A DNA stretch of 64,000 bases from Collinsella intestinalis DSM 13280 (GCF_000156175.1 NZ_GG692710.1:1301256-1365255); one strand, 5' to 3'. Positions 47,578 to 57,221 are shown, numbered from the stretch's first letter. The notes: generated by a model not told the origin, from the sequence alone. A program made the numbers and translations.

Positions 47578-48977
47578 GCGGTGAAGGCATCGCGCTCGCG
47601 TACGATGACGTGACGTTTCGCTATCCGGGCCCTCGTGGTGACGTGCTGAGCGGCGTGTCCATGGCCGTTCCCGCCGGTGCGTTCGCGCTGCTGGTGGGAG
47701 GCACCGGTTCGGGCAAGTCGACGCTGCTCTCGCTGGCCAAGCCGCAAATCGCCCCTGCGGGGGACCGCGCCGGCCAGGTGCGCGTGTTCGGCAGACCCGT
47801 GGATGACTTGGATGGGGCCGTAGCATGTGAGGTCGGCTATGTGTTCCAAGACCCCGATAACCAGATCGTGTGCGACAGCGTGTGGCACGAGATGGCATTC
47901 GGCTTGGAAAACCTCGGTACGCCCCAGGGCGAGATGCGCCGTCGCGTTGCCGAGGCGAGCTACTTTTTTGGCATGGGGCCGTGGTTCCACAGCGATACGG
48001 ATTCGCTTTCGGGCGGCCGCAAGCAGCTGTTGGCGCTTGCCTCGACGCTCGTCATGCAACCGCGCGTGCTGCTGCTCGACGAGCCGACGGCGCAGCTCGA
48101 CCCCATCGCGGCGCGCAATTTCCTGCATGCCTTATTCCGCGTGAACCGGGAGCTGGGATGCAGCGTGGTTGTTGCGACGCACGAGCCCGAGCTGATGGCT
48201 GATTACGCGACCTGTGCGTTCGAGCTGGTGGATGGTGCTGTGAGGGAGGTTGAGAGCCTGGGGCGCTTCAAGTGCGAGGCCACGTTGGCAGAGCGTGGCG
48301 CGCTCTGCGACGCGAATGCCCCGGCCGCCGTGTCGGCGCGCGGTGCGTGGTTCCGGTACCGCCGCGATGACGACTGGGTGCTGCGCGGTTTTGATCTTGA
48401 AGTGCGTCAGGGCGAGGTGCATGCTCTGGTTGGCGGTAACGGCTGTGGCAAATCGACGCTGCTCGCCCTTATCGCGGGCACGCGCCGTGCGCAGCGGGGC
48501 GAGGTGCGTTCCGCGATTTCGGCCAAGGCGATGCTCCCCCAGGACCCCAAGGCCCTTTTTGCCGAGGAGCGCGTGGATGAGGAGCTCATGGAATGGGCGC
48601 ATATCGGCGGATATGGTGCAGATGAGGTTCAGGCCATGATGGGGGAGCTCGGTGTTGCCGACCGTGCCGACCTGCATCCGTACGACCTGTCCGGCGGTCA
48701 ACGCCAGATGCTCGCCTTGGGCAAGCTGCTGCTCGTTCATCCACGGCTTCTGTTGCTCGACGAACCGACCAAGGGTCTCGACCGCACCGCCCGCGAGCGT
48801 GTGGCCGGCATGATCGAGGCTGCTCGCCGCGACGGTGTTACGGTCATCGTATCCACGCACGATCTGGCGTTCGTGCGTCGCGTCGCCGACCGCGTGTCGC
48901 TTATGTTCGACGGCGAGCTTGCCTGCACGGAGCCCGTGGGCGAGTTCTTCCGCAACAACCTGTTCTACCGGCCATGA
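47574..48977 (+). CDS. ECF transporter fused double ATPase
   Basis: A 467-residue fusion of two ABC ATPase domains. The first has Walker A GGTGSGKST, signature DSLSGGRKQ and Walker B VLLLDEPTAQLD; the second (from about 255) has GGNGCGKST, YDLSGGQRQ and LLLLDEPTKGLD. Both look catalytically intact. Fused EcfA-EcfA' with a dedicated T and S gene matches group II ECF transporters for one vitamin. It overlaps both neighbours by 4 bases. Confidence 0.93.
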   Translation: MSGEGIALAYDDVTFRYPGPRGDVLSGVSMAVPAGAFALLVGGTGSGKSTLLSLAKPQIAPAGDRAGQVRVFGRPVDDLDGAVACEVGYVFQDPDNQIVCDSVWHEMAFGLENLGTPQGEMRRRVAEASYFFGMGPWFHSDTDSLSGGRKQLLALASTLVMQPRVLLLDEPTAQLDPIAARNFLHALFRVNRELGCSVVVATHEPELMADYATCAFELVDGAVREVESLGRFKCEATLAERGALCDANAPAAVSARGAWFRYRRDDDWVLRGFDLEVRQGEVHALVGGNGCGKSTLLALIAGTRRAQRGEVRSAISAKAMLPQDPKALFAEERVDEELMEWAHIGGYGADEVQAMMGELGVADRADLHPYDLSGGQRQMLALGKLLLVHPRLLLLDEPTKGLDRTARERVAGMIEAARRDGVTVIVSTHDLAFVRRVADRVSLMFDGELACTEPVGEFFRNNLFYRP

Positions 48978-49702
48978 TGGTGGGGGATGAGATGCGTTTG
49001 AGCGGCACGTGCGGACACGTTCTCGAAATTGCGCTGCTGACTGCAGTTCCCCTGGTCATGGGCGCGGCATTGCTGACGGGGACGGCAAACGCCGCACTGC
49101 TCATGATGGTGGTCGTGACGCTGGTGCTCGTTCTGTTCTTCCTGGGGTACGAGCGGAGCCAGCCTGCGCTGCGCCAGATCATGCCCACGCTGGTGCTCGC
49201 CGCGTGCGCGGCGGCGGGGCGCATCCTGTTCGCGCCCATTCCGGACTTCAAGCCGCTTTCCGCGATCGCCATCATCGCCGGCGCGACGTTGGGCCCGCGC
49301 AACGGCTTCATGGTCGGTGCGCTCGCGGCGCTTACCAGTAATTTCTTTTTCGGCCAGGGGCTGTGGAGCCCATGGCAGATGTATGCCTGGGGCGTGGTGG
49401 GATACGTGGGCGGCATGCTGGCTCGGTCCGGCGTGTTCGATGACCGCACGGCTGGCCGCCCGCGCGTATGGGCGCTCGTGCTCATGGGGCTGGCATCCGG
49501 CGCCCTATACGGCGTGATCATCAATGCATATGGCGTGCTGGGGTTCGTGCGTCCGCTCACATGGGCCGGTGCGCTGGCCTACGTAGCCGCATCCCTGCCC
49601 TTTGACGCGATGCACGGCGTGGCGACCGCTCTGTTCCTCGCGGTTTTGTACGGCCCGTGGACGCGCCGCATCGGTCGAGTCGTGCGCAAGTACGGGCTGT
49701 AG
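48974..49702 (+). CDS. ECF transporter substrate-binding (S) component
   Basis: A 242-residue membrane protein with about six helices, including ALLTAVPLVMGAALLTG, VVVTLVLVLFFLGY, PLSAIAIIAGATLGPRNGFMVGALAALTSNF and a C-terminal VAASLPFDAMHGVATALFLAVLYG. The position after fused A and T genes marks it as the S subunit. The substrate is not clear: cobalamin, queuosine or another vitamin are possible, and no riboswitch precedes the operon. The ATG at 48974 overlaps the ATPase stop; a better-spaced ATG at 48992 is an alternative start. Confidence 0.85.
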   Translation: MMVGDEMRLSGTCGHVLEIALLTAVPLVMGAALLTGTANAALLMMVVVTLVLVLFFLGYERSQPALRQIMPTLVLAACAAAGRILFAPIPDFKPLSAIAIIAGATLGPRNGFMVGALAALTSNFFFGQGLWSPWQMYAWGVVGYVGGMLARSGVFDDRTAGRPRVWALVLMGLASGALYGVIINAYGVLGFVRPLTWAGALAYVAASLPFDAMHGVATALFLAVLYGPWTRRIGRVVRKYGL

Positions 49703-49718
49703 CGTCTGCGCGGCGGCC

Positions 49719-50561
49719 CTACAGTTCGATCTCCAGCGTGACGGGGCAGTGGTCGGAGCCAAAGATGTCGTTGCGGATGCCGCAGGCGCGCACGCGGTCG
49801 GCGATCGCGTCGCTTACCAGGAAGTAGTCGATGCGCCAGCCCGCGTTGTTCTTGCGCGCGTTGAAGCGGTAGCTCCACCAGCTGTAGGCGCCCTCCAGGT
49901 TGGGGTTGGCGGCGCGGAACGTGTCGGTGTACCCCGCATCCAGCAGCTCGCCGAACTTCGCGCGCTCCTCGTCGGAAAAGCCGGCGTTGCCGCGGTTGGA
50001 CTTGGGGTTCTTGAGGTCGATCTCGTTGTGCGCGACGTTAAAATCGCCGCAGGTCACAACCGGCTTGCCCGTTTCGTCCTCGAGCGAGCGCAGGAAGGCG
50101 CGGTAGGCGTCGTCCCAGGCCATGCGCGTGCTCAGACGGGCGAGCTCGCCCTGCGCGTTGGGGGTGTACACGTCCACGAACCAAAAGCGCTCGAACTCCA
50201 GGGCGCACACGCGGCCCTCGGTGGCGGCGACGGCGACCAGTTCGAGTTCGTCGTCGGAGAGGCCCGCGGCGCGCCCGGCTGCGAGCACGGCATCGGCGTG
50301 ACGTACGGAAAGGGGCTCCTCGCGGCAGAACACGGCCGTGCCGGAGTAGCCCTTGCGCTCAGCGTAGCTCCACACCTGGTGATAACCGGGAAGGTCGAGC
50401 TCGACCTGACCCTCCTGCAGTTTGGTCTCCTGCAGGCCGAGGATGTCGGCGTCGAGTTCGGCCACGATGTCGGTGAAGCTCGGGTCCTTCTTGAGCACGG
50501 CGCGCAGGCCGTTGACGTTCCACGAGGCGAGCTTGAGCGCGCGGGAAGCGGTGTCGGTCAT
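49719..50561 (-). CDS. xth: Exodeoxyribonuclease III
   Basis: A 280-residue AP endonuclease/exonuclease for base-excision repair. Family blocks: KLASWNVNGLRAV, DILGLQETKL with the metal-binding Glu, YSGTAVFCREEP, FVDVYTPNAQ, VTCGDFNVAHNEIDL, and RIDYFLVSDAI with GSDHCPVTLEI containing the catalytic His. The gene converges with the S-component gene, only 16 bases apart. RBS AAGGAGA before the ATG. Confidence 0.97.
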   Translation of the reverse strand: MTDTASRALKLASWNVNGLRAVLKKDPSFTDIVAELDADILGLQETKLQEGQVELDLPGYHQVWSYAERKGYSGTAVFCREEPLSVRHADAVLAAGRAAGLSDDELELVAVAATEGRVCALEFERFWFVDVYTPNAQGELARLSTRMAWDDAYRAFLRSLEDETGKPVVTCGDFNVAHNEIDLKNPKSNRGNAGFSDEERAKFGELLDAGYTDTFRAANPNLEGAYSWWSYRFNARKNNAGWRIDYFLVSDAIADRVRACGIRNDIFGSDHCPVTLEIEL

Positions 50562-50602
50562 GATGGTCTCCTTCGGCGGCGCACAGCGCCGGATATGTCG
50601 AA

Positions 50603-50641
50603 GGGCCCGTTCGGCGCTGCGCGCGCCGACGAAATGGGCCC
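50603..50641. repeat. Imperfect GGGCCCATTTCG palindrome
   Basis: GGGCCCGTTCGGCGC and GCCGACGAAATGGGCCC pair imperfectly around a short centre. Same family as 40354-40412. The 331-base gap 50562-50892 has otherwise only a possible -10 TACAAT at 50855 and RBS AAAGGA for the folP-folK gene. Confidence 0.65.
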
Positions 50642-50892
50642 AGTAGGGTATCGCATGGCTAACTATACTAGATGGCGGTGGCGCTGCGATTGCGGTTCGG
50701 CGAAAGCCTCGCCTGGTTGCCGACGCCCCAGGATGGGCGCGCCGTACTGCTCATCTTCTGCGATATCGGGCGGGCATTCGAGTTTTAGGGCGTTCTCGGC
50801 CTCTCTATCCCCGCGTGCCACGACATTCGCGCAACGTAAAACGAGTGGGCTGGATACAATAGAACGAGTTTGTCTGTTTCGAAAGGATCCTC

Positions 50893-52617
50893 ATGGCACG
50901 CGATTCCAAAGTTTGGCGCTGCGGAAAATACGAGCTGAAGTTCGATCGCCCGCGCATCATGGGCGTCCTCAACGTCACGCCCGATTCCTTCAGCGACGGT
51001 GGCGAGCACCTCGACACCGACGCCGCAATCGCGCACGGCCTCAAGATGCTCGACGATGGCGCCGATATCATCGACGTCGGCGGCGAGTCGACCCGTCCCG
51101 GTTTCACCCCGGTCGATCCCGACACCGAGGCGCGCCGCGTGCTGCCGGTCGTGCAAGCGCTCGCCAAAGCCGGCGCCGTTGTGTCTATCGATACCCGCCA
51201 TGTGGAAGTCGCCAAGGCGGCCGTCCGCGTGGGAGCCTCCATCGTCAACGACGTGACGGGCTTCACCGACCCGCGCATGGTCGATTTCGTCAAAGAGAGC
51301 GATTGCGGCCTGGTGGTCATGCATGCCGGCGAGGTTGCCGACGTCGAGCGTCCCCGCACGCACACCGAGGTCCAGCTCGACACCTCCGCCGCCGCATTCA
51401 TGGCGCAGAAGGCTCGCGAGGCCGAGGAGGCCGCTCGCGCGCTGGGCGCCACCGGCAAGTCCAAGCGCGCCGCCAAGGCAAAGCTCATCTCCGGCATGGT
51501 GCAGCCCCTGCAGCCGCAGCTGCCGTTCGACGCGCCGGCTCCCGCAGCCGATGCCGAGCAGGCCGCGCCGGCCCCCGGCGCATCTGCCGCCGTGGCGTTC
51601 GATGCGACCGACGCGGATGCCGTGAGCGCATCGGTCGAAGACGCACCTTCCAGCGACGATCTTGCGTCCGTGATGGCGCGCTCCGGGGCCACCGCATACA
51701 ACGGCAGCCGCTCCGCGCAGCTCCGCCGCTTCACCCTGCCCGATTCGGCCCCGATCATGCGTCGCGTCATGGGCTTCCTGTCCGACCAGGCCCGCGCACT
51801 CATACACGCAGGCGTGGCCCGCGAGCGCATCTGCCTGGATCCGGGCTCGGGTTTTGGCAAGGAGGCCAACGAGGACATCGTTATCCAACGCGAGCTGGGC
51901 AAGATCGCCTCGCTGGGCTATCCCACGCTGTGTGCCGTATCGCGCAAGCGCCTGGTGGGCGCCATCTCGGGCGTGGCAAACGCCAGGGAGCGCGACATCG
52001 CCACGTTCGGCGTGTGCCTGGGCGCCATCGAGCAGGGCGCAAACATCGTGCGCGTGCACAACGTTGCCGGGTTCGCCCAGTTCCTGAATGGTTTTTGGGC
52101 GATCGCCCGCCCGCAGCCGCGCCGCGCCTACGTGGCGCTCGGCTCCAACGAGGGCGACCGTTTGGAGAACATCCGCACCGCGCGCGACCTCATTGCCCAG
52201 ATCCCCATGACGTGTGTGTCGAGCTGCTCGCGCATTTACGAGAGCGAGCCCGCCTACGAAACGGATCAGGATGCCTTTGCCAATGCGGTGATCGAGATCA
52301 AGACCGAGCTGGCGCCGCTCATCCTGCTGGATGAGCTGGGCAAGGTGGAGCTGCAGCTGGGCCGCGACCGCTCCGGCAAGGCCAAGGCAAACGGCCCGCG
52401 CCCCATCGATTGCGACCTTTTGTGGATGGACAACGAGATTCACGGCGGCAACAAGCTGCGCCTGCCGCATCCCGGTCTGGGAGAGCGCGACTTTGTGCTG
52501 GTGCCGCTCGAGGACCTCATGCACAACCCGGCGCGCTTCTTCCGCTACGAGGGTATCGACGTCAAGGAGCCCGAGGACCGCGTGGGCCACGTCGTCGCCG
52601 AGCTCGGCACGCTGTAG
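50893..52617 (+). CDS. Fused dihydropteroate synthase - HPPK
   Basis: A 574-residue fusion of FolP (about 15-415) and FolK (about 416-574). FolP shows MGVLNVTPDSFSDGG (23-37), DGADIIDVGGESTRPG (55-70), VSIDTRH, ASIVNDVTGF, ICLDPGSGFGK (313-323) and AVSRKRLVG. Between GLVVMHAGE and the next helix there is an insert of about 130 residues (about 148-282), Ala/Pro/Asp-rich and probably disordered. FolK has RRAYVALGSNEGDRLENI and RPIDCDLLW. The enzymes catalyse successive folate steps. The order FolP-FolK is the reverse of fungal and plant HPPK-DHPS fusions. ATG follows AAAGGA. Confidence 0.93.
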   Translation: MARDSKVWRCGKYELKFDRPRIMGVLNVTPDSFSDGGEHLDTDAAIAHGLKMLDDGADIIDVGGESTRPGFTPVDPDTEARRVLPVVQALAKAGAVVSIDTRHVEVAKAAVRVGASIVNDVTGFTDPRMVDFVKESDCGLVVMHAGEVADVERPRTHTEVQLDTSAAAFMAQKAREAEEAARALGATGKSKRAAKAKLISGMVQPLQPQLPFDAPAPAADAEQAAPAPGASAAVAFDATDADAVSASVEDAPSSDDLASVMARSGATAYNGSRSAQLRRFTLPDSAPIMRRVMGFLSDQARALIHAGVARERICLDPGSGFGKEANEDIVIQRELGKIASLGYPTLCAVSRKRLVGAISGVANARERDIATFGVCLGAIEQGANIVRVHNVAGFAQFLNGFWAIARPQPRRAYVALGSNEGDRLENIRTARDLIAQIPMTCVSSCSRIYESEPAYETDQDAFANAVIEIKTELAPLILLDELGKVELQLGRDRSGKAKANGPRPIDCDLLWMDNEIHGGNKLRLPHPGLGERDFVLVPLEDLMHNPARFFRYEGIDVKEPEDRVGHVVAELGTL

Positions 52618-52628
52618 CGTTCGACCCT

Positions 52629-53393
52629 TTACGCCAGGCGGCGGTAGATCTCGCAGATGCCCTTGATGGTGAGTTGGGGGTCGACGTGGTCGAACGCGTC
52701 GGTGGCCTCGGCCACCACGCGCGCAAGGCCGCCGGTGGCGATGACGGTCGCATCTTCGCAATCGAGTTCGCGCTTGATGCGCGCGATTAGGCCCTCGGCC
52801 ATCGCGGCGGCGCCCACCACGGTGCCGCTTTGCACGGCCTCCACGGTGGTGTGGCCGATCGTGGCCTTGGGCGCTTCGAGCGGGACGCTTGCCAATCGGG
52901 CGGCGCGCGCGGTTAGAGCGTCGAGCGAGATGCGGATTCCCGGCGCGATGCACCCTCCGATGTAGGCGCCGCGCTCGTCGACCACGTCGATGTTGGTGGC
53001 GGTGCCAAAATCGACCACGATGCTCGGTGCGCCGTACAGCGCGGCCGCCGCCGTGGCGTTGGCGATGCGGTCGGCTCCCACCTCCGCCGGGTTGGGCGCG
53101 TCGATGCTTGTAACGGCCGCGGTCTCACGGCCCACGACCATCAGGCGCGCGCCCATGTCTCGGGCCACGCCCTCCCATTCGCGCATGAGCTGCGGCACCA
53201 CGCCGGCAAACGCGATGGCGTGGACGCAGCCCAGGTCCAGGCCGTCTTTGTGGAAATAGCCGAGCAGGCGGACGTGCAGTTCGTCTTTGGTGAGCGTGCG
53301 GTCCGTGGGCATGCGCCATGCGTGTACAAGCTCGTCGCCGTCAAAGAGGCCGAGTGCGGTTTGGGTGTTGCCCATATCGATGGCCAAAAGCAT
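52629..53393 (-). CDS. coaX: Type III pantothenate kinase
   Basis: A 254-residue ASKHA-fold kinase that starts coenzyme A synthesis. It shows LLAIDMGNTQTALGLFDG with Asp6 of the phosphate motif, GADRIANATAAAALYG, IVVDFGTATNIDVVDE and GGCIAPGIRISLDALTARAARL. The type III enzyme needs a monovalent cation and is not inhibited by CoA. Start 53393 has GGGAGA upstream; the in-frame ATG at 53468 is not supported. It converges on folP-folK with an 11-base gap and diverges from ccmE. Confidence 0.95.
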   Translation of the reverse strand: MLLAIDMGNTQTALGLFDGDELVHAWRMPTDRTLTKDELHVRLLGYFHKDGLDLGCVHAIAFAGVVPQLMREWEGVARDMGARLMVVGRETAAVTSIDAPNPAEVGADRIANATAAAALYGAPSIVVDFGTATNIDVVDERGAYIGGCIAPGIRISLDALTARAARLASVPLEAPKATIGHTTVEAVQSGTVVGAAAMAEGLIARIKRELDCEDATVIATGGLARVVAEATDAFDHVDPQLTIKGICEIYRRLA

Positions 53394-53533
53394 GGTCGTC
53401 TCCCGTTGAATGTCATGCGGACGCTGCGGAAATAGGGTCGACAGGGTGTCCTGAGCGACAGCGCACATTGTATACTTATCGCTTGCACGTGCGCTCCGCG
53501 GCGCACAAACGTTTTCGGTTTCCGAGGAGTCTC

Positions 53534-54205
53534 ATGAACAAGAAGGCCAAGCGCCGTCTGGTGGTGACCGGCGGTATCGTCGCCATCGCCATGCTCGTGA
53601 TCGTCGCCATCGCCGGCTCCGGCGGGGCGGCCTCGTCGCTCACGGTGGGCGACCTGCTCACCGGCGATTACGCCGGCAAGAAGGTCCAGGTCACCGGCTC
53701 GGTTGTCGACGGCTCGATCGAGACGGACGGCACCGCGGTCCGTTTTGACATCACCCCCGAGGAGGGTGACGGGAGCGAGTCGGTCCGAGTCGTCTACGAG
53801 GGCGCGCTGCCCGCGACCTTTGGCTCGGGCGTCGTCGCCATCTGCACCGGCACGGTCGAGAACCCGCCCATGCTCAGGTGCACCGAGATGGTCACCAAGT
53901 GCCCGTCCAAGTACGAGAGCGCCGAGGGCTCCCTCACCGTCAAGGGCCTCATCGATCAGGCCGACACCATGATGTTCGAGGACACCAAGGTGTGCGGCTA
54001 CATCCAGGGCGAGGTCAACGATGCCAGCGCGGATTACCGCTTTGTCATCGAGTCCCAGGGCGCCACGTTGAAGGTGGTGTATGACGGGGGCCTCGACGAG
54101 CAGGTCGCCGACGGCGTTGCCGTCGTGCTCTCGGGTCACCTCGATTCCGATGGCATCTTCGTCGCAACGGAGCAGCCCGCCATCGACTCCTCCATCTCAA
54201 AGTAG
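53534..54205 (+). CDS. ccmE: CcmE-type haem chaperone with two OB domains
   Basis: A 223-residue membrane-anchored protein: helix about 10-28, then a CcmE-like OB domain (about 35-130; VQVTGSVVDGSI, VRVVYEGALPATFGSGVVAICTGTV). Where E. coli CcmE has its haem-binding His in HDENY, this has CPSKY (Cys123-Tyr127), the CX3Y variant of the Cys-type CcmE in archaea and some bacteria. Residues about 135-215 repeat the same fold (LKVVYDGGLDEQVADGVAVVLSGHL) without that motif. The tandem OB is unusual. It is first in the ccm operon; RBS GAGGAG. Confidence 0.88.
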   Translation: MNKKAKRRLVVTGGIVAIAMLVIVAIAGSGGAASSLTVGDLLTGDYAGKKVQVTGSVVDGSIETDGTAVRFDITPEEGDGSESVRVVYEGALPATFGSGVVAICTGTVENPPMLRCTEMVTKCPSKYESAEGSLTVKGLIDQADTMMFEDTKVCGYIQGEVNDASADYRFVIESQGATLKVVYDGGLDEQVADGVAVVLSGHLDSDGIFVATEQPAIDSSISK

Positions 54206-54328
54206 TTCACGGCGTTGCCGGGGCCCCGGATGTGAATGCGCGTCCGGGGCCTCGACGCGTCGGTCGGGCGCCCGCCTCGCATCGTCGGCGATGCGCGCGG
54301 GCGCCCCTTCGCACAAGAAAGGTTTCCC

Positions 54329-56482
54329 ATGACCTCAACTCTTGGCAATACCCTGCAGAGCCTGGCGCTCGTGTTTTCCGTCGTTTCGGCGTTGATGCTC
54401 ATCGCGGGTTCAAAGCGTCCGAGCTCTCGTCCGGCGCGCACCGGATACGCGTTCGTGTACGCCTCCTTCGCGCTGCTCACCGCCTGCGTGGTTATTGTGC
54501 TCACGGGCATGCTGACCGAGGATTACACCCTGGCCTACGTGGTCTCGAACTATCCCGCGACCGATAGCCCCCTGCAGCCGCTCTACCGTGTGAGTGCCGT
54601 GTGGGCCGGCCGCCAGGGCTCGCTTTTGCTGTGGACGTGGCTCATTTCCGCATTCGCCGCGGCCCAGGCGTACCGTCGCCGCCGTGCGAGCGAAGAGCTC
54701 ACGTGCGCGGCCCTCGGCGTGACCGAGATCGTGGTCGCGTTGTTCACCGCCACGCTCGTCTTTTCGGCGTCCAACAATCCGTTTATGGCCACGGCCGCGG
54801 AGTACCTCAACGCCGACGGCACCCTGGTGTCCAAGATCGGCGGCATGAACCCGCTGCTCATGCATTGGGCAATGATCCTGCACCCGCCGGCGACCTTCAT
54901 CGGCTACGCCGCGATGACCATCCCGTTCGCCTATGCCATGGCCGCGCTCATCACCGGCGACCTATCCGCGCGCTGGGTCGAGCTGTGCGACCGCATGGCG
55001 GTGTTCGGATTCATCTTCCTGTCCATCGGCATGGGCCTGGGCGCGGTGTGGGCTTACGTCGTGCTCGGCTGGGGCGGCTTCTGGGCGTGGGACGCCGTGG
55101 AGAACGCCAGCCTCATGAGCTGGCTCACGTGCGTCGCCATGATCCATAGCTTCACGATGTACCGCAAGCGCGGCATCTTCAAGCGCTGGAGCATGCTGTC
55201 GGCCACGATCACCTTCGTCTTCGTGGTGCTCGGCACCTTCATCACGCGCTCCGGCCTGGTGCAGAGCGTGCATGCGTTCGCCGAGGACCCGGTGTCCACC
55301 TATTTCTTCCTCGCCATCATGGTGGTGAGCGGCTTGGCGTTCTTGCTGGGCGTCGCGTACCGCCATGCCGAGTTCGGCGAGGACGACGGTGAGATCGAGT
55401 CCATGATCTCCAAGAACGGGTCGTACTACCTGACCAATATCGTGATGCTCATGGCCGGCGTGCTCGTGGCCTACCTCACGGTGTCGAGCGCCCTGCCGAG
55501 TTGGATGCCGCTCGGCGGCGCGGTGGTTGCCGCCGGTGCGTACAATGCCGTGGCCCGTCCCGTGGCCGTGTTCGTGGTTTTGCTCATGGCCGTGTGCCCC
55601 ATGCTGGGCTGGCGCAAGACCGACCGCGCCAAGTTCGCCCGCCACATACGCGTCCCCGCCATCGCCGGCGCGGCGGTGTTTGTCGCGCTCATGGCGTACT
55701 TCGCGCTGGTGCTGGTCCCCGAGTATCACGAGATCATCGCGGCCGGCGGGGCGGCGGGCGAGGCGCTTGCCGAGCAGGGCCCCGCGGTTTATTACTTCGG
55801 TTTGACGGCGCTCGCCTTCGCGTCTGCCGCCCTGCTGTTCACGAGCTCGCTGTATCTGTTGGGCCGCGGTGTGCGCGGCCGCATGCGCGCCAAAGGCGAG
55901 GGCATGCCGCTCGCGCTGGTCAACCTGTTCCGCCGCTCGCCCGCGCAGGCCGGCGGCTACCTGTGTCACCTGGGCGTTGCCATCGTGGTGGTGGGCCTGG
56001 TGGGTTCCATGATGTATGTGCGCGAGGCCACGGTGAACCTGGCGGGCGAGGCCGGTGAGTCGGTGCGCGTGGGCGCCTATGAGCTTACGTTCACGGGCAG
56101 CGAGCGCTATTCCGACGATCAGAACAACGAGATCATGCGCGTTGAGCTCGACGTGACGAACGCCGAGACCGGGCGGCCGCTCGGACACGTGGCGCCCTCT
56201 ATGAAGGTCGCGGCCGCCACGAGTCAGACCACGCTCGACGCAGCCGTCATCACGTTCCCGCTTGAGGACCTTTTCGTGGCGTTCCAGGGTCTGAATCCGG
56301 ACGGCAGCCTGTCGCTCAACGTCAAGGTGAACCCGCTCATCCTGTTCACCTGGGCGGGTGGAGCGATCTCCACGCTGGGCATCGTGCTCGCGTTCGCGCC
56401 CCGTCGCGCCACGCCGCTTTTGGCAGCCGACGAGCGCGAGCGTGCGGCCGCATCTTGTGCCGAGGGTGAGCTGCATGAGTAG
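54329..56482 (+). CDS. ccmF: Cytochrome c haem lyase subunit CcmF
   Basis: A 717-residue polytopic protein with the tryptophan-rich haem motif GWGGFWAWDAVENASLMSW near residues 245-263 and the further conserved WAGRQGSLLLWTW. It ligates haem to apocytochrome together with CcmH-type partners. Start at 54329 (AAGAAAGG) fits better than the GC-rich frame extension to 54236. It overlaps ccmA by 8 bases. Confidence 0.95.
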   Translation: MTSTLGNTLQSLALVFSVVSALMLIAGSKRPSSRPARTGYAFVYASFALLTACVVIVLTGMLTEDYTLAYVVSNYPATDSPLQPLYRVSAVWAGRQGSLLLWTWLISAFAAAQAYRRRRASEELTCAALGVTEIVVALFTATLVFSASNNPFMATAAEYLNADGTLVSKIGGMNPLLMHWAMILHPPATFIGYAAMTIPFAYAMAALITGDLSARWVELCDRMAVFGFIFLSIGMGLGAVWAYVVLGWGGFWAWDAVENASLMSWLTCVAMIHSFTMYRKRGIFKRWSMLSATITFVFVVLGTFITRSGLVQSVHAFAEDPVSTYFFLAIMVVSGLAFLLGVAYRHAEFGEDDGEIESMISKNGSYYLTNIVMLMAGVLVAYLTVSSALPSWMPLGGAVVAAGAYNAVARPVAVFVVLLMAVCPMLGWRKTDRAKFARHIRVPAIAGAAVFVALMAYFALVLVPEYHEIIAAGGAAGEALAEQGPAVYYFGLTALAFASAALLFTSSLYLLGRGVRGRMRAKGEGMPLALVNLFRRSPAQAGGYLCHLGVAIVVVGLVGSMMYVREATVNLAGEAGESVRVGAYELTFTGSERYSDDQNNEIMRVELDVTNAETGRPLGHVAPSMKVAAATSQTTLDAAVITFPLEDLFVAFQGLNPDGSLSLNVKVNPLILFTWAGGAISTLGIVLAFAPRRATPLLAADERERAAASCAEGELHE

Positions 56483-57221
56483 CCCTGTCCCCGAATCCGC
56501 AGCGCCGTTCGCCATTGAGGCCAGAGGGCTCGTCAAGCAGTTCGGCGGCCGTCGTGCGCTCGACGGCCTCGACCTGGAGCTGCCACAGGGTGGGTTCCTC
56601 TCCATCTTTGGCCCCAATGGCGCCGGAAAGACCACGCTTCTGCGCGAGCTTGCCCTTCTGGCGCGGCCAACTGGTGGTGAGCTGCGGATTCTCGGTGTCG
56701 ACGCCCTTGAAGAGCCCGACGTTTTGCGCTCCCGCATCGGTCTCATCTCGCACAAGTCCATGCTTTACGGCGATCTGACCGCGCGTGAGAACCTGGCGTT
56801 CTTTGCGAGTCTGTACGGGCTGGAGGGACCGGAGGCGGGCGCTCGCATCGATGAGCTGCTGCGCCTGGTCGAACTCGACCATCGCGCGAACGATTGTGCC
56901 CGCACCTTCTCGCGCGGCATGCAGCAGCGCCTCTCCATTGCCCGCGCCCTCATCAACGACCCTGAGCTCGTGTTGCTCGACGAGCCGTATTCGGGCCTCG
57001 ATCCGCATGCCGCGGAGCTCTTCGATCGCCTGATCGCCCGCGTTCGCGACGGGCGCACGTTCGTGATGGTCAGCCACGACCTCGAAAAGGGCTTTGACCT
57101 GTGTACTCACGCGCTTATCATGGCGCGCGGACGCGCGGTGGTGTGTGCCGAGACGGCCAAGATCGATCGTGCGGCCTTCCGAGACCTGTATTTGGCTACC
57201 GTTGGAATGGGGGTGGCGTAA
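56475..57221 (+). CDS. ccmA: Cytochrome c biogenesis ATPase CcmA
   Basis: A 248-residue ABC ATPase with Walker A FGPNGAGKTT, signature FSRGMQQRLSIARAL and Walker B LVLLDEPYSGLDP. In System I it works with CcmB, releasing holo-CcmE after haem transfer. ATG overlaps the ccmF stop (ATGAGTAG). Its C terminus is followed immediately by ccmB. Confidence 0.93.
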   Translation: MSSPVPESAAPFAIEARGLVKQFGGRRALDGLDLELPQGGFLSIFGPNGAGKTTLLRELALLARPTGGELRILGVDALEEPDVLRSRIGLISHKSMLYGDLTARENLAFFASLYGLEGPEAGARIDELLRLVELDHRANDCARTFSRGMQQRLSIARALINDPELVLLDEPYSGLDPHAAELFDRLIARVRDGRTFVMVSHDLEKGFDLCTHALIMARGRAVVCAETAKIDRAAFRDLYLATVGMGVA

